From the NCBI RefSeq assembly GCF_038502225.1, contig NC_091325.1, positions 33,744,401 to 33,808,400 on the forward strand: a stretch of DNA of 64,000 bases, read 5' to 3'. The notes under the pieces are model-generated. The model saw nothing but the letters and a program-made list of their open reading frames with translations. It searched no databases and was not told the origin of the DNA. Below, piece after piece: positions 15,201 through 27,430 of this stretch; positions within the stretch are counted from its first letter, which is position 1, and each line of letters starts with the position of its first letter. This DNA comes from Cherax quadricarinatus (Eukaryota > Arthropoda > Malacostraca > Decapoda > Parastacidae). The position numbers and the translations under genes were made by a program.

Positions 15201-18200
15201 GCAGTCTACTGATTCATTGTACACAGCAGTCTACTGATTCATTGTACACAGCAGTCTACTGATTCATTGTACACAGCAGTCTACTGATTCATTGTACACA
15301 GCAGTCTACTGATTCATTGTACACAGCAGTCTACTGATTCATTGTATACAGCAGTCAACTGATTCATTGTACACAGAAGTCCACTGATTCATTGTACACA
15401 GCAGTCTACTGATTCATTGTATACAGCAGTCTACTGATTCATTGTACACAGCAGTCTACTGATTCATTGTACACAGCAGTCTACTGATTCATTGTACACA
15501 GCAGTCTACTGACAGTACACAGCAGTCTACTGATTCATTGTACACAGCAGTCTACTGATTCATTGTACATTCATTGTATACAGCAGTCTACTGATTCATT
15601 GTACACAGCAGTCTACTGATTCATTGTACACAGCAGTCTACTGATTCATTGTACACAGCAGTCTACTGATTCATTGTACACAGCAGTCTACTGATTCATT
15701 GTACACAGCAGTCTACTGATTCATTGTACACAGCAGTCCACTGATTCATTGTATACAGCAGTCTACTGATTCATTGTACACAGCAGTCTACTGATTCATT
15801 GTACACAGCAGTCTACTGATTCATTGTATACAGCAGTCTACTGATTCATTGTACACAGCAGTCTACTGATTCATTGTACACAGCAGTCTACTGATTCATT
15901 GTACTGATTCATTGTACACAGCAGTCACTGATTCATTGTACACAGCACTGATTCATTGTACACAGCAGTCTACTGATTCATTGTACAGAGCAGTCTACTG
16001 ATTCATTGTACACAGCAGTCTACTGATTCATTGTACACAGCAGTCTACTGATTTATTGTACACAGGAGTCTAATGATTCATTGTACACAGCAGTCTACTG
16101 ATTCATTGTACACAGCAGTCTACTGATTCATTGTACACAGCAGTCTACTGATTCATTGTACACAGCAGTCTACTGATTCATTGTACACAGCAGTCTACTG
16201 ATTCATTGTACACAGCAGTCTACTGATTCATTGTACACAGCAGTCTACTGATTCATTGTACACAGCAGTCTACTGATTCATTGTAAACAGCAGTCTACTG
16301 ATTCATTGTACACAGCAGTACTGATTCATTGTACACAGCAGTCTACTGATTCATTGTACACAGCAGTCTACTGATTCATTGTACACAGCAGTCTACTGAT
16401 TCATTTCATTGTACAGCAGTCTACTGATTCATTGTATACAGCAGTCTACTGATTCATTGTGCACAGCAGTCTACTGATTCATTGTACACAGCAGTCTACT
16501 GATTCATTGTACACAGCAGTCTACTGATTCATTGTACACAGCAGTCTACTGATTCATTGTACACAGCAGTACTGATTCATTGTATACAGCAGTCTACTGA
16601 TTCATTGTACACAGCAGTCTACTGATTCATTGTACACAGCAGTCTACTGATTCATTGTACACAGCAGTCTACTGATTCATTGTACACAGCAGTCTACTGA
16701 TTCATTGTACACAGCAGTCTACTGATTCATTGTACACAGCAGTCTACTGATTCATTGTACACAGCAGTCCACTGATTCATTGTACACAGCAGTCTACTGA
16801 TTCATTGTACACAGCAGTCTACTGATTCATTGTACACAGCAGTCTACTGATTCATTGTACACAGCAGTCCACTGATTCATTGTACACAGCAGTCTACTGA
16901 TTCATTGTACACAGCAGTCTACTGATTCATTGTACACAGCAGTCTACTGATTCATTGTACACAGCAGTCTACTGATTCATTGTACACAGCAGTCTACTGA
17001 TTCATTGTACACAGCAGTCTACTGATTCATTGTACACAGCAGTCTACTGATTCATTGTACACAGCAGTCTACTGATTCATTGTACACAGCAGTCTACTGA
17101 TTTATTGTACACAGCAGTCTACTGATTCATTGTACACAGCAGTCTACTGATTCATTGTACACAGCAGTCTACTGATTCATTGTACACAGCAGTCTTCTGA
17201 TTCATTGTATACAGCAGTCTACTGATTCATTGTACATAGCAGTCCACTGATTCATTGTACACAGCAGTCTACTGATTCATTGTACACAGCAGTCTCCTGA
17301 TTCATTGTACACAGCACTCTACTGATTCATTGTACACAGCACTCTACTGAATCATTGTACACAGCAGTCTACTGATTTATTGTACACAGCATTCTACTGA
17401 TTCATTGTACACAGCAGTCTACTGATTCATTGCAGTACTGATTCAGCAGTCTACTGATTCATTGTACACAGCAGTCTACTGATTCATTGTACACAGCAGT
17501 CTACTGATTTATTATACACAGCAGTCTACATGATTCATTGTACACAGCAGTCTACTGATTCATTATACACAGCAGTTTACTGATTCATTGTACACAGCAG
17601 TCTGCTGATTCATTATACACAGCAGTCTACTGATTTATTGTACACAACAGTCTACTGATTCATTATACACAGCAGTCTACTGATTCATTGTACACAGCAG
17701 TCTACTGATTCATTATACACAGCAGTCTACTGATTCATTGTACACAGCAGTCTACTGATTCATTGTACACAGCAGTCTACTGATTCATTGTACACAGCAG
17801 TCTACTGATTCATTGTACACAGCAGTCTACTGATTCATTGTACACAGCAGTCTACTGATTCATTATACACAGCAGTCTACTGATTCATTGTACACAGCAG
17901 TCTACTTATTCATTATACACAGCAGTCTACTGATTCATTGTACACAGCAGTCCACTGATTCATTGTACACAGCAGTCTACTGATTCATTGTACACAGCAG
18001 TCTACTGATTCATTGTACACAGCAGTCTACTGATTCATTGTACACAGCAGTCTACTGATTCATTGTACACAGCAGTCTACTGATTCATTGTACAGAGCAG
18101 TCTACTGATTCATTGTACACAGCAGTATACTGATTCATTGTACACAACAGTATACTGATTCATTGTACACAGCAGTCTACTGATTCATTGTACACAGCAG

Positions 18201-18211
18201 TCTACTGATTC
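242..18211. repeat. 25-bp satellite DNA array, about 700 monomers
   Basis: The sequence is a head-to-tail array of a 25-bp unit containing TGATTCATTGTACACAGC followed by AGTCTAC. Every monomer carries the palindrome TGTACA. Common variants are CCA for CTA after AGT, TGTATA for TGTACA, and, toward the right end, CATTATAC for CATTGTAC. Long runs of identical monomers (for example 7085-7840 and 13440-13800) alternate with clusters of truncated or fused monomers (3760-4420, 4960-5580, 5990-6320, 8520-8680, 11880-12700, 14440-14770). At the left edge CTA and CCA monomers alternate, suggesting a local 50-bp dimer. No stretch codes for protein; the array has stops in all frames. Homogeneous cores with divergent edges fit unequal exchange. 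A pericentromeric, subtelomeric or interstitial location cannot be told from sequence. Confidence 0.98.
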
Positions 18212-18778
<567 letters not shown>

Positions 18779-18780
<2 letters not shown>

Positions 18781-18844
18781 TGCCGAATAGGCAGAACTTG
18801 CGATCTTGGCTTAAATAGGAACGCTTATCTTGCCATATAGGACT
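18779..18844 (+). mobile_element. Fragment of a GTGCCGAATAGG-type dispersed repeat
   Basis: The sequence starts GTGCCGAATAGGCAG and resembles the terminus of the 340-bp element at 36896-37235, which starts GTGCCGAGTAGGTAA. Only about 65 bp remain before RTE-derived sequence begins. I know this terminus as a recurrent repeat end in decapod sequence, but have no formal family name for it. Confidence 0.5.
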
Positions 18845-19074
18845 GTCTTGCCAGAAAGGTGCTTTACACTACAGTTTTTAAACTGCAACATTAACACCCC
18901 TCCTTCAGAGTGCAGGCACTGTATTTCCCATCTCCAGGACTCAAGTCCGGCCTGCCGGTTTCCTTGAACCCCTTCATAAATGTTACTTTGCTCACACTCC
19001 AACAGCACGTCAAGTATTAAAAACCATTCGTCTCCATTCACTCCTATCAAACACGCTCACGCACGCCTGCTGGA
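18845..19074 (-). mobile_element. RTE LINE 3' fragment (copy 0)
   Basis: This segment repeats, with divergence, the block at about 19470-19660: shared landmarks are the stretch beginning CTCCTT(C/T)AGAGTGCAG, the phrase GACTCAAGTC and the stretch ending CACGCACGC(C/T)T(G/A)CTGGAAGT. It corresponds to the 3' untranslated region of the RTE element read on the minus strand. It stops where the next (TA)n tract begins, so it is a 5'-truncated or recombined copy. Confidence 0.75.
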
Positions 19075-19917
<843 letters not shown>

Positions 19918-20488
19918 TGTGAGGGAAAAGTTCAATAGATAGGAGTAGCGAGGGAGTATATAGTAACAATAGTTTCATTGCCGGCTACTTGTTAAGGTAG
20001 GGTAAGTCCAGCTCCTGCTATCCCTTCCCCTCCCTCTTCCCCCCATCCAGAAAGGTGACGTGTGGGGCTCCGGTCAAACAGTAAATCACTCGACTCACAG
20101 CTCCCAACACTACTGTAAGTACACGCCTGATCATATTTTAGTGGACTTATTGGTTGAAAGCTTCACTTTTGACCAATAATTAACTTAGTCCTCTCAGTCT
20201 TGATAGATTAAATGATTTAATAATCACCACATCTTTTAGGTATTGTTCTTATCATGGAGAGTGATTTCTTAAGCAGTGGGTAATCTGTCTCTCTTTACAG
20301 CTTGAAATGACAGAGAGGGTCACCTGCCAATCAACGAGTAGAATTGAAGGAGACGGACTAACGTTCTGAGACGTCCCAATTTTTGGATCCACTTACCTGT
20401 TTGTGTATGCAAGTAGCAGGATATAACCCCTCATCATTGCAGTGGAAAAAAACCTGCTTTCCTGTCATCTGGACGGATTATTGACGGC

Positions 20489-20494
20489 TATAAA
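20489..20494 (+). promoter_or_regulatory. Candidate TATA box in the LTR
   Basis: TATAAA in the sequence GGCTATAAAATC, about 240 bp upstream of the LTR polyadenylation signal, where an LTR promoter would be expected. This is position-based inference. Confidence 0.4.
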
Positions 20495-20728
20495 ATCTGT
20501 GAAGAACGAGCCGGTGGGTTGTCACCAACACCTGCGACCCTTCCCCCCCATCGTCGGCAACGGCTACGGTTTCAACAACACGCAGTGTCACCAACACCAG
20601 ACACCCAAGTTTTGTATATATATATTAGCGTTGAATTCAGATATCATTTATATTTTTCATTTTTCATTTTCTTTAAAGTAGGACCAATATTTCATATTTA
20701 AGTGTTTTATATTTTATATTTTCTAAAC

Positions 20729-20734
20729 AATAAA
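20729..20734 (+). terminator. Candidate polyadenylation signal in the LTR
   Basis: AATAAA followed by a T/G-rich stretch (GTGTTTATGTTTGTC), about 110 bp before the LTR end. Typical of an LTR R/U5 region. Confidence 0.5.
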
Positions 20735-20847
20735 GTGTTTATGTTTGTCAGTTTTTGTTCTTTTTCTATTCATTAATTTTCCTGAGGAGGAGCCAGCCTT
20801 GGTAATACTGTCTGAAGTTGTTACAGGGCTGAGTAAGCCTTCACAAG

Positions 20848-20866
20848 TGGCGACCTTGCCAGGATC
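20848..20866 (+). other. Candidate tRNA primer-binding site
   Basis: TGGCGACC starts two bases after the LTR terminus. TGG complements the CCA end of a tRNA, and GTCGCCA is a plausible 3' end for a serine tRNA. Only the first 7-8 bases can be matched from memory, so the tRNA identity is tentative. Confidence 0.5.
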
Positions 20867-21434
20867 AACTCGACTGAATCAAGATTCAACTCCATCTCGA
20901 ATCTACCATTGGAACTTCAACGCCGCATACCACAGACGGTTACCACCAGCCATGAGTAATCATTCTCTATGGTAGGACTACAGTACAGGTATTTAAAGGA
21001 TTTGGTGATTGTTATAGTCTCAATTTATTGTAAGTCAAGTCAGGCAGGATATAATATTTAATTGTGCCACCTTTTTGTTCGAGCTTGAAACACTTTGGAG
21101 GATTAGACTCTAGGGACCCGAGATTTTCCAGTGACAATTTGTTTCATTGAGCTCTTTATTTTATCAAGGGAACTGTCATAGGACACTCTTGATTTGTTGG
21201 TGAGAAGATTGGATGGTCAAGGGACCCCATTCTACTTACTGTTTGCTCGGAGCCGGCACAGAACCCTTCATTTTAATTAATACATATTGTTTAATTGAAG
21301 CAGGGATCGAGCCCTCTGGTTTATTTACAGTTTGAGCGGAGCAGGAATTGAACCCTCCGTTTTCTTTAATACCCGTTTCATTTCCCCTGATAGTTTAAGT
21401 TATTCTTGCAAGCATGGAGGAATACCAATTTTGA
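20867..21434 (+). other. Gypsy leader between primer site and gag
   Basis: No open frame of note. It holds two imperfect repeats of a phrase with GGGA(C/T)C or GAACCCT and TTTAATTAATAC or CTTTAATACC (21240-21390). This is untranslated leader by position. Confidence 0.45.
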
Positions 21435-21791
21435 ATGAACACTGGAAGTAAGTTAGGAATAACAGGGAAAAATTTAGAATCTTTCATTAGTGCTAAGATC
21501 CAGGAAAGACTTGAAAGAGAGAGAATTGAGAGAGAAGAAAGACAGTTAGAAAGGGAAAGAGAAGAAGAAAAGGAGAGAGAGAGAATCGAAAGAGAGGATA
21601 AAAAGGAGAGAGATCGAATTGAAAGAGAAAACCAAGATAGACACTTAGAAAGAGAGAGAGAAGACAAAAAGGAGTGTGATAGACTTGATCGTGAGGAGAG
21701 AGCTAGAGTACGTGAGGAACAAGTTAAATTAAGAGAACTTGAGGAAAGAGCAAAGGATAGAGAAGTTGAGGAAAAAGCTAGAGAACGTTAG
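21435..21791 (+). pseudogene. Gypsy Gag N-terminal coiled-coil region, broken
   Basis: 118 residues, of which residues 20-118 are almost entirely Glu, Arg, Lys and Asp with regularly spaced Leu and Ile, in repeats such as REREEEKERERIERED. This is a long charged alpha-helical coiled coil, as found at the amino end of some LTR-element Gag proteins. The frame ends with a TAG at 21789 inside a repeat where neighbouring copies read GTGAGG, so this is a nonsense or frameshift lesion, not a natural stop. Similar charged sequence continues to about 21905, another stop lies at about 21912, and the recognisable Gag core follows in the frame of the next feature. Its likely role was Gag assembly. Confidence 0.6.
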
Positions 21792-22083
21792 GGAAAAAAC
21801 TAGAGAACGTGAGGAAAACGCTAGAGAACTCGAGTTAATAGAGAGAGAAAATGATCGCGAGCTCGAAAAAGCTCGCCTTGAATTAGAGAATAAAAAGTTA
21901 ACTCTTACACAATAACAATTAGAGGAAGGAGTAATTGAACATCATGCAGCTAGTGCACATATTCCAACACCTAATTTACCTCCCTTCACAGAGTGGGAAG
22001 ACATTACTTCATACATTATCAGGTTTGAAAATACCGCTACCCTCTGTGAATGGCCTGCTGACACCTGGGCTACCAGGTTAGGA

Positions 22084-24120
22084 ATGTTATTTTCTGGTAC
22101 AGCCTTGAATATCTATGCAACTTTGTCGCACGATATCATATGTAATTATAACCTACTGAAGAAGGCAATCCTTAAAGCATATCAAAAAACCACAAATTCT
22201 TACAGGAAAGATTTCAGGTATGCCACCTTACAGCATGGCCAGAACTTTCAGCAGTTACAGGTAACACTCTTTCGTTTGTTCGACTTTTGGATAGAGAGTT
22301 CAGGAATTGATCGCAGTTATGAATCTCTTAGAGACTTCATGGTTGCTGACCAGTTCCTGACAGCTCTTCCCCATCAGATACGAACATTCATCAGAGAACG
22401 TAACCTGATTAAAGCTGAGGAAGTTGCTGAGGCTGCTGACTTGTATGCTGAGGCTCACAATTCCTATAAAGACCTAAAGGGATCGAACCCTAAGGGCAAG
22501 GGTTCATCAGACCTTAAGAAATCAAAGCCTCTAGTGGAAAGTAAAATGACTTCTTTTGTTCCTGTTTGTCATTTGTGTGGTGTTAAGGGACATAAACGTC
22601 CAGATTGTCCTTCTAAGAAGGTCCAAAAAGTTGGAAGATGTTTTAAAGACTGTAATGACCAAGCACCCTTCTGTTCAGGAACAGTTAATGGACTTAATGT
22701 ATCTACCATTTTACGAGACACTGGATGCACATGTACAGTCATTTCTGATAAGCTGTTCCCTAACCTTAAAGAAACTCATTCCTCTGCTATACTTTCAGAC
22801 TACTTGGGCCGTACAGACACTTTTCCTACCATCCGTTGTTACATTAGGTCTAAATGGTTCACAGGTTGGTCTGAAGCCGTACTAGCTCCCATCACTTCTT
22901 GCTCCGTACTAATAGGTAATGTAAAAGGTGCCATTCTTCCTTCTGAGGTTGACCTTTCATCACCAAAGGCGGACATAAGCTTTTCAGATCCTCTTCCTGT
23001 AGAGTCAGAGAAGCCCCTCGAAAGTTCAGATGAGACAATGTCTCGCGAGATTCATGTGGGATTAAAAACCAGTGATGCTACTCTCGAAAGCGAGGTAGTA
23101 GGATCACCGGTTCACTTGTTAGATGAAAGTGAAGATATCACCTCCGATACCATAAATGTCTTGACTAGGGCTCAGACCAAAGCCCAGGCTTCTCCTACTA
23201 TCCATCCTTTGATTTTCCCTGACTTTAAGCCTTTAGATATATCGAAGGACTCCTTTGTCAATTTACAACGTAATTGCCCTTCTCTTCAGAATTGCCATAA
23301 TGCCGCTAAACAAAATCAAGTTATCCAAAGGAAAAACTTTTCACATAAATTTGAATATGTAAAAGGTATCTTGTACAAGTCAGTATTCAAATTAAATTCA
23401 GATGAGATTGACTATTCCATCTTAGTTGTTCCAAGTCAATGCAGAGAAACTGTTCTTAAAATGGCTCATGACCTGCCAGTGGCCGGACATTTCTCGCATC
23501 GTAAAACCTTAAATAAAATTAGGGAAACCTATTTTTGGCCAAAAATGTCCTCAGATATCACTACTTATTGTAGATCGTGTAAAGTTTGCCAACTGTCATC
23601 CTCCCGAGGTACCAGGAGAGTACCTATGGTCAAAATGCCTATCTTTATGGTACTCTTTGAAAGAGTAGCTATTGACATCGTTGGTCCTTTATCTCCACTT
23701 TCATCTGGGAGACATAGATATATATTAACATTAGTTAATTATGCTTCGAGTTTTCCTGAAGCCGTTCCCTTAAAGACCATAACTACTACAGAGGTGGCTG
23801 AAGCCCTTTTGTCCATCTTCTCCAGAGTGGGCATCCCTAGAGAAATTTTGTTTGACCGTGGGACACAATTCACATCTGATTTAATGCAACATCTATACCA
23901 ACTTCTGGGAGTGAAGCCTCTCTTCACAACACCCTATCATCCCAGCTGTAATGGGAGGATTGAGCGCCAGCATTCGATTCTCAAGTCCATTTTAAGGAAA
24001 CTTTGCTCCCTTAAACCTAAGGAGTGGCATCGTTACCTACCCTGTGCTTTGTTTGCCATGAGGGAAGTTCCCTGTGACTCTTTGGGGTTTTCACCTTTTG
24101 AACTTCTCTATGGTAGATAG
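22084..24120 (+). CDS. Gypsy Gag core, zinc knuckle, protease and integrase (678 aa, partial)
   Basis: Retrotransposon polyprotein. The displayed ATG is probably internal: the Gag frame stays open upstream to about 21915 and reads PPFTEWEDITSYIIRF. Residues 1-130 are an alpha-helical Gag core. Residues 162-176 are a CCHC zinc knuckle (CHLCGVKGHKRPDC). An aspartic-protease-like motif RDTGCTCTVIS has its Asp at residue 212. A linker of about 150 residues carries VLTRAQ. The integrase zinc-binding region follows (H462, H469, then CRSCKVC), and then a catalytic core with D531, D591 and E627, giving the expected D-x59-D-x35-E spacing; all three acidic residues are present. There is no YxDD reverse transcriptase and no RNase H. 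The TAG at 24118 interrupts the integrase C-terminal region, which continues in the same frame. Protease to integrase order is either a deletion product or a Gmr1-like gene order. Confidence 0.85.
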   Translation: MLFSGTALNIYATLSHDIICNYNLLKKAILKAYQKTTNSYRKDFRYATLQHGQNFQQLQVTLFRLFDFWIESSGIDRSYESLRDFMVADQFLTALPHQIRTFIRERNLIKAEEVAEAADLYAEAHNSYKDLKGSNPKGKGSSDLKKSKPLVESKMTSFVPVCHLCGVKGHKRPDCPSKKVQKVGRCFKDCNDQAPFCSGTVNGLNVSTILRDTGCTCTVISDKLFPNLKETHSSAILSDYLGRTDTFPTIRCYIRSKWFTGWSEAVLAPITSCSVLIGNVKGAILPSEVDLSSPKADISFSDPLPVESEKPLESSDETMSREIHVGLKTSDATLESEVVGSPVHLLDESEDITSDTINVLTRAQTKAQASPTIHPLIFPDFKPLDISKDSFVNLQRNCPSLQNCHNAAKQNQVIQRKNFSHKFEYVKGILYKSVFKLNSDEIDYSILVVPSQCRETVLKMAHDLPVAGHFSHRKTLNKIRETYFWPKMSSDITTYCRSCKVCQLSSSRGTRRVPMVKMPIFMVLFERVAIDIVGPLSPLSSGRHRYILTLVNYASSFPEAVPLKTITTTEVAEALLSIFSRVGIPREILFDRGTQFTSDLMQHLYQLLGVKPLFTTPYHPSCNGRIERQHSILKSILRKLCSLKPKEWHRYLPCALFAMREVPCDSLGFSPFELLYGR

Positions 24121-24295
24121 GCCAGAGGTCCACTGTCCATCCTTCATGACTTATGGACTAATGAGGAGGTGAGTGCTGAGGTTCAGTCTTCTTACCAGTT
24201 TCTCCTTGACCTTAGATCCAAACTTGAGGAGACCTCTGACATAGTTTCGAAAAACCTAAGCTTGTCAATGGACCAGTACAAAACCTATTTTGATT
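24121..24295 (+). pseudogene. Integrase C-terminal continuation after a nonsense codon
   Basis: In the same frame as the preceding ORF and directly after its TAG, the sequence reads GPLSILHDLWTNEE and then a helix with LLDLRSKLEETSDIVSKN, as in Gypsy integrase C-terminal regions. The frame runs until the RTE sequence resumes at about 24296, where it is lost. Confidence 0.7.
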
Positions 24296-24470
24296 CCAAC
24301 TGCCTCCTCGCTGCAGCATTTACAACCCAAGCTTCACACCCATATAAGAGTGTTGGTACTACTATACTTTCATACATTCCCTTCTTTGCCTCTATAGATA
24401 ACATTTTTTGCCTCCACATATACCTCAATGCACCACTCACCTTTTTTCCTTCATCAATTCTATGATTAAC
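24296..24470 (-). mobile_element. RTE LINE copy 1, middle segment
   Basis: Read on the minus strand this continues the RTE element cut by the Gypsy insertion. It shares the block around GCAGCATTTACAA and CCAAGCTTCA with copy 2 at 28030-28080. It ends at CTATGATTAACC, where the plus-strand LINE begins, and the next RTE sequence (ATCCTTCACAAATCCATCCG) appears at 27431. Confidence 0.85.
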
Positions 24471-24472
24471 CT

Positions 24473-24949
24473 TTGATTAACATTTTTGCTAATTTTACTG
24501 TAAAAAACCTCAAGACGCCTATAACAGTCGGTGCCATATACCGGATACCCCACACAAACATCCCAAACTTCAGTGAGAATCTAAAGTCACTAATAACAAA
24601 CAGACAAATGAACAAGCACCACCTTCTCTTAGCTGGAGACTTCAATATCAACCTTGGCCTACCAGATGATCAGACTGTAACTGATTTCATCAACAATATG
24701 AACAACACACTTCTCATACCAACAATAACTAAACCAACCAGGCTGACTGAGACAAGTGCAACCATAAAAGACCACATATGGACCAATATAATAGCCCCCC
24801 TTAAATCAGGGATAATCACAGACAGCACTACTGATCACTACCCAACCTTCCTCTTAACAAACATTAGTAAGCCACCAGTCGAATACAACAAAGCTTCATT
24901 TAGACTCCATGACGAGGCCTCAATAAGGAATTTCACAGCAGACCTATAG
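24473..24949 (+). pseudogene. LINE endonuclease domain, 5'-truncated
   Basis: 158 residues of an APE-type endonuclease. Visible motifs are ITVGAIYRIP, LLLAGDFNIN (catalytic Asp and Asn in GDFN), and TDHYPTFL, equivalent to the SDH motif near the end of the domain. The amino-terminal part with the ETK-type motif is missing because of 5' truncation at insertion. The ATG at 24473 lies at the junction and is not a real start. A stop at 24947 separates it from the linker to the reverse transcriptase. Confidence 0.75.
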
Positions 24950-25588
24950 ACTGTTGACTGGCCTACTGAATTCTCCAATGCCAATGGTACTGGCGAATGG
25001 ACGGACATTTTTCTTAACAAAATACTTAGACTATACAACAAACATTGTTCTATAAAAACGAAACAGATCACGAATAAACGGCTTGGTTGCCCATGGCTAA
25101 CCAGCACCATTCTGAAATCCATTGATAAGAAACACCAATATGAAAAGCAATGTAGACAAGGCTTAATACACAAAGATATTCTTAAACAATATTCAACAGT
25201 TCTCACCAAATTAATAAAGAAAGCCAAACAACTGTACTACTCCAGCAGATTCACTGACACAAGAGGAGATATAAAAAAGACCTGGAAAACACTTTCCCAG
25301 ATTCTGGGGAACCACAAACTGAAAAAAACCAAGAATATTGTTTTAACTAAACCTCATGAAACACCACTGCATCCCACTGATACAGCTAACAAGATAAACA
25401 ACTTCTTCTCAAACATAAAATCTAATCTCGCCAGTAAAATCCCATGTACCAATGCCCGTAACGGGGACTACCTAGATGGGAATTTCCCAAATTCCTTCTA
25501 TCTTGTACCAACTGAGCCCACGAAAGTCACCGCAATCATAAAGTCACTTAAAAATAACTCGGGGAATCTGTCTCACGTCCCACCATTA

Positions 25589-26722
25589 TTGTACAAGAGA
25601 GCGACCCATGTCCTTTTGCATGCTATTACATTACTTTTTAACAAGTCACTAGAAACTAGCACTTTCCCGACACTACTCAAGACAGCAACGGTTACACCAA
25701 TACATAAAGGTGGTGACCCTACAGACATAAACAACTATAGGCCAATATCAAACTTACCATTGCTATCCAAAATCTTCGAGAAACTCGTGCACAGGAGACT
25801 ATATTCATTTATAACGTCACAAAACATACTCAACCCCTGCCAATTTGTATTCAGGAAAAATAAAAGCACTAATGATGCAATTATAAAAATGCTAGACCTG
25901 CTTTACACAGCATTGGAAAATAAGGAATATCCGCTAGGAATTTTTATTGACTTAAGAAAAGCGTTTGACACAGTAGACCACGGCATCCTACTCCACAAAC
26001 TTGACTACTATGGTATAAGAGGCCATGCACTTGCATATTTTAAATCCTACCTTTCTAATAGGTATCAGTATGTCACCATTAAAGACACAGCCTCATCAAT
26101 ATGGCCACTTGATACTGGAGTTCCGCAGGGAAGTGTCCTTGGACCCCTGCTCTTCCTCATTTACATCAATGATCTTTCAAACATATCCCAACACCTGAAA
26201 CCCATTCTCTTTGCTGACGACACGACTTACGCCATCTCCCACCCTAATCTTGCCACCCTCAACACCATTGTTAACGAGGAGCTGCTCAAAATATCGACTT
26301 GGATGACAGCCAATAAACTTACACTTAATACTGGCAAAACTTACTATATTATGTTTGGTAGCAGAGCAGGTGTTGTGCAACTTAACATTAAGATCGACAA
26401 CACTCTAATTGCCAGACATAATGAGGGCAAATTCCTTGGCCTATACCTCGACAACAGCCTAAATTTCAGCACCCATATCCAACACATAACAAAAAAAAGT
26501 ATCCAAAACGGTAGGGATCCTCTCCAAGATACGATACTACGTGCCGCAAACTGCTCTTTTCACACTATACCATTCACTTATATATCCATACCTCACCTAT
26601 GCGATCTGTGCTTGAGGTTCAACTGCAGCAACACACATAAAGCCAATAATAACCCAACAAAAAGCCGCAGTAAGAATAATCACTATATCCCATCCCTGCA
26701 ACACTCCCCCCACTCTTCATAG
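25589..26722 (+). pseudogene. LINE reverse transcriptase (CR1/L2/Rex1-like)
   Basis: 377 residues. In order: VTPIHKGGDPTDINNYRPIS (palm entry), FIDLRKAFDTVDH (catalytic motif A), TGVPQGSVLGPLLFLIYIND (motif B), and PILFADDTTY (catalytic FADD motif C), so all active-site residues are present. After about residue 300 the frame breaks in a poly-A tract near 26490, and the true carboxy end is in another frame through about 27042, where it reads RFLDSCDRIHRHNTRHKH and ends in a stop. The upstream linker (24950-25588) has stops. It is therefore inactive by several lesions although the catalytic core is intact. Confidence 0.85.
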
Positions 26723-27430
26723 ATCTAAACTTACTCCCTGTTCAGAACATCCACTCTTACTACTGTGCAATCTATATCTACAGGACCTTAAATTCCAATA
26801 TTTACCTTGACCTAAAACGCTTTCTTGATAGTTGTGACAGGATCCACAGGCATAACACCAGACACAAACATCTTTATGACATTCCCCGTGCTCGACTAAA
26901 CATTTACAAAAATTCAATGTATTTCAAAGGACCTAAAATCTGGAACACCCTACCTGAAAACTCTAGAACTGCAGACACATTCATCACTTTCAAAACTTCA
27001 GTTAGAAAACATCTTATCTCCCTGATCCACCCCGACAACTAACTACATGATAACCACCTGGTGGTTCACAATTACACTTACTCACCCACTGACTATAAAC
27101 ACAGAAATACTAATCTTAAAATAATAAATCCTAATTAGTCATAAGTTTGCCTATGATACTCCAATATAGACACCTTGTATTGTGCCAAAACAAAAGCATT
27201 CACATTGCTAAACTCACAAATTATGATGTAGTCGCTTAGCCTTAATACCATAATCTGTAAGGATTTAATGTTAAGATTTAATCTAAGTCTGCTCGAAATG
27301 CCTAGGCATGCTAGGTGTTCTAGTGGCCCCCTCTGTAATTAGTATTTTATAACATGTAAACCACACAATACCCAAAACCTGTAAACCCCATATTGTAACC
27401 CTTATAGAGAATAAACTTGAATTGAATTGA
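26723..27430 (+). other. LINE C-terminal remnant and 3' untranslated region
   Basis: 26723-27042 holds the frameshifted carboxy end of the reverse transcriptase protein. 27043-27430 is untranslated, with AATAAA at about 27411 and a tail of TTGAA-type pentamers. Confidence 0.7.

Larger units (their letters stand above)
19918..20845 (+). repeat. 5' long terminal repeat of the Gypsy element
   Basis: The 928-bp segment begins TGTGAGG and ends CTTCACA, a near-perfect terminal inverted pair with the expected TG and CA ends. It is followed two bases later by TGGCGACC. It contains a TATAAA at 20489 and an AATAAA at 20729, in the spacing expected for the U3-R-U5 layout. The first 90 bp match 49611-49702 in inverted orientation essentially perfectly. 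The start is fixed by the point where RTE sequence breaks off. A second LTR is absent, so the boundaries are not confirmed by a direct repeat. Confidence 0.8.
19918..24295 (+). mobile_element. Gypsy-type LTR retrotransposon, 3'-truncated
   Basis: A 5' LTR (19918-20845), a candidate primer-binding site (20848), a gag region (21435 to about 22620), an aspartic protease (about 22680-22930) and an integrase (about 23280-24295) lie in order on the plus strand. There is no reverse transcriptase or RNase H between protease and integrase. The element ends abruptly at about 24295, where RTE sequence resumes with CCAACTGCCTCCTCGCTGC. No 3' LTR is present, so the 3' part, with about 25 bp of RTE target, has been deleted. 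Nonsense changes at 21789, about 21912 and 24118 show it is inactive. Confidence 0.88.
24471..27430 (+). mobile_element. Plus-strand LINE inserted in RTE, TTGAA-type tail
   Basis: A 5'-truncated non-LTR retrotransposon with a partial endonuclease, a reverse transcriptase and a 3' untranslated region ending in AATAAACTTGAATTGAATTG. RTE sequence flanks it on both sides, and the target positions are nearly contiguous. The reverse transcriptase resembles the CR1/L2/Rex1-like group; I cannot place the clade precisely. No clear target-site duplication is visible, although GATTAAC occurs twice at the left junction. Confidence 0.85.

Noticed and set aside
242..18211. CRISPR array
   Set aside because: The repeats are contiguous with no spacers, and the genome context is eukaryotic.
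21395..21667. Serine/leucine-rich minus-strand protein
   Set aside because: Antisense shadow of the Gag coiled-coil region.
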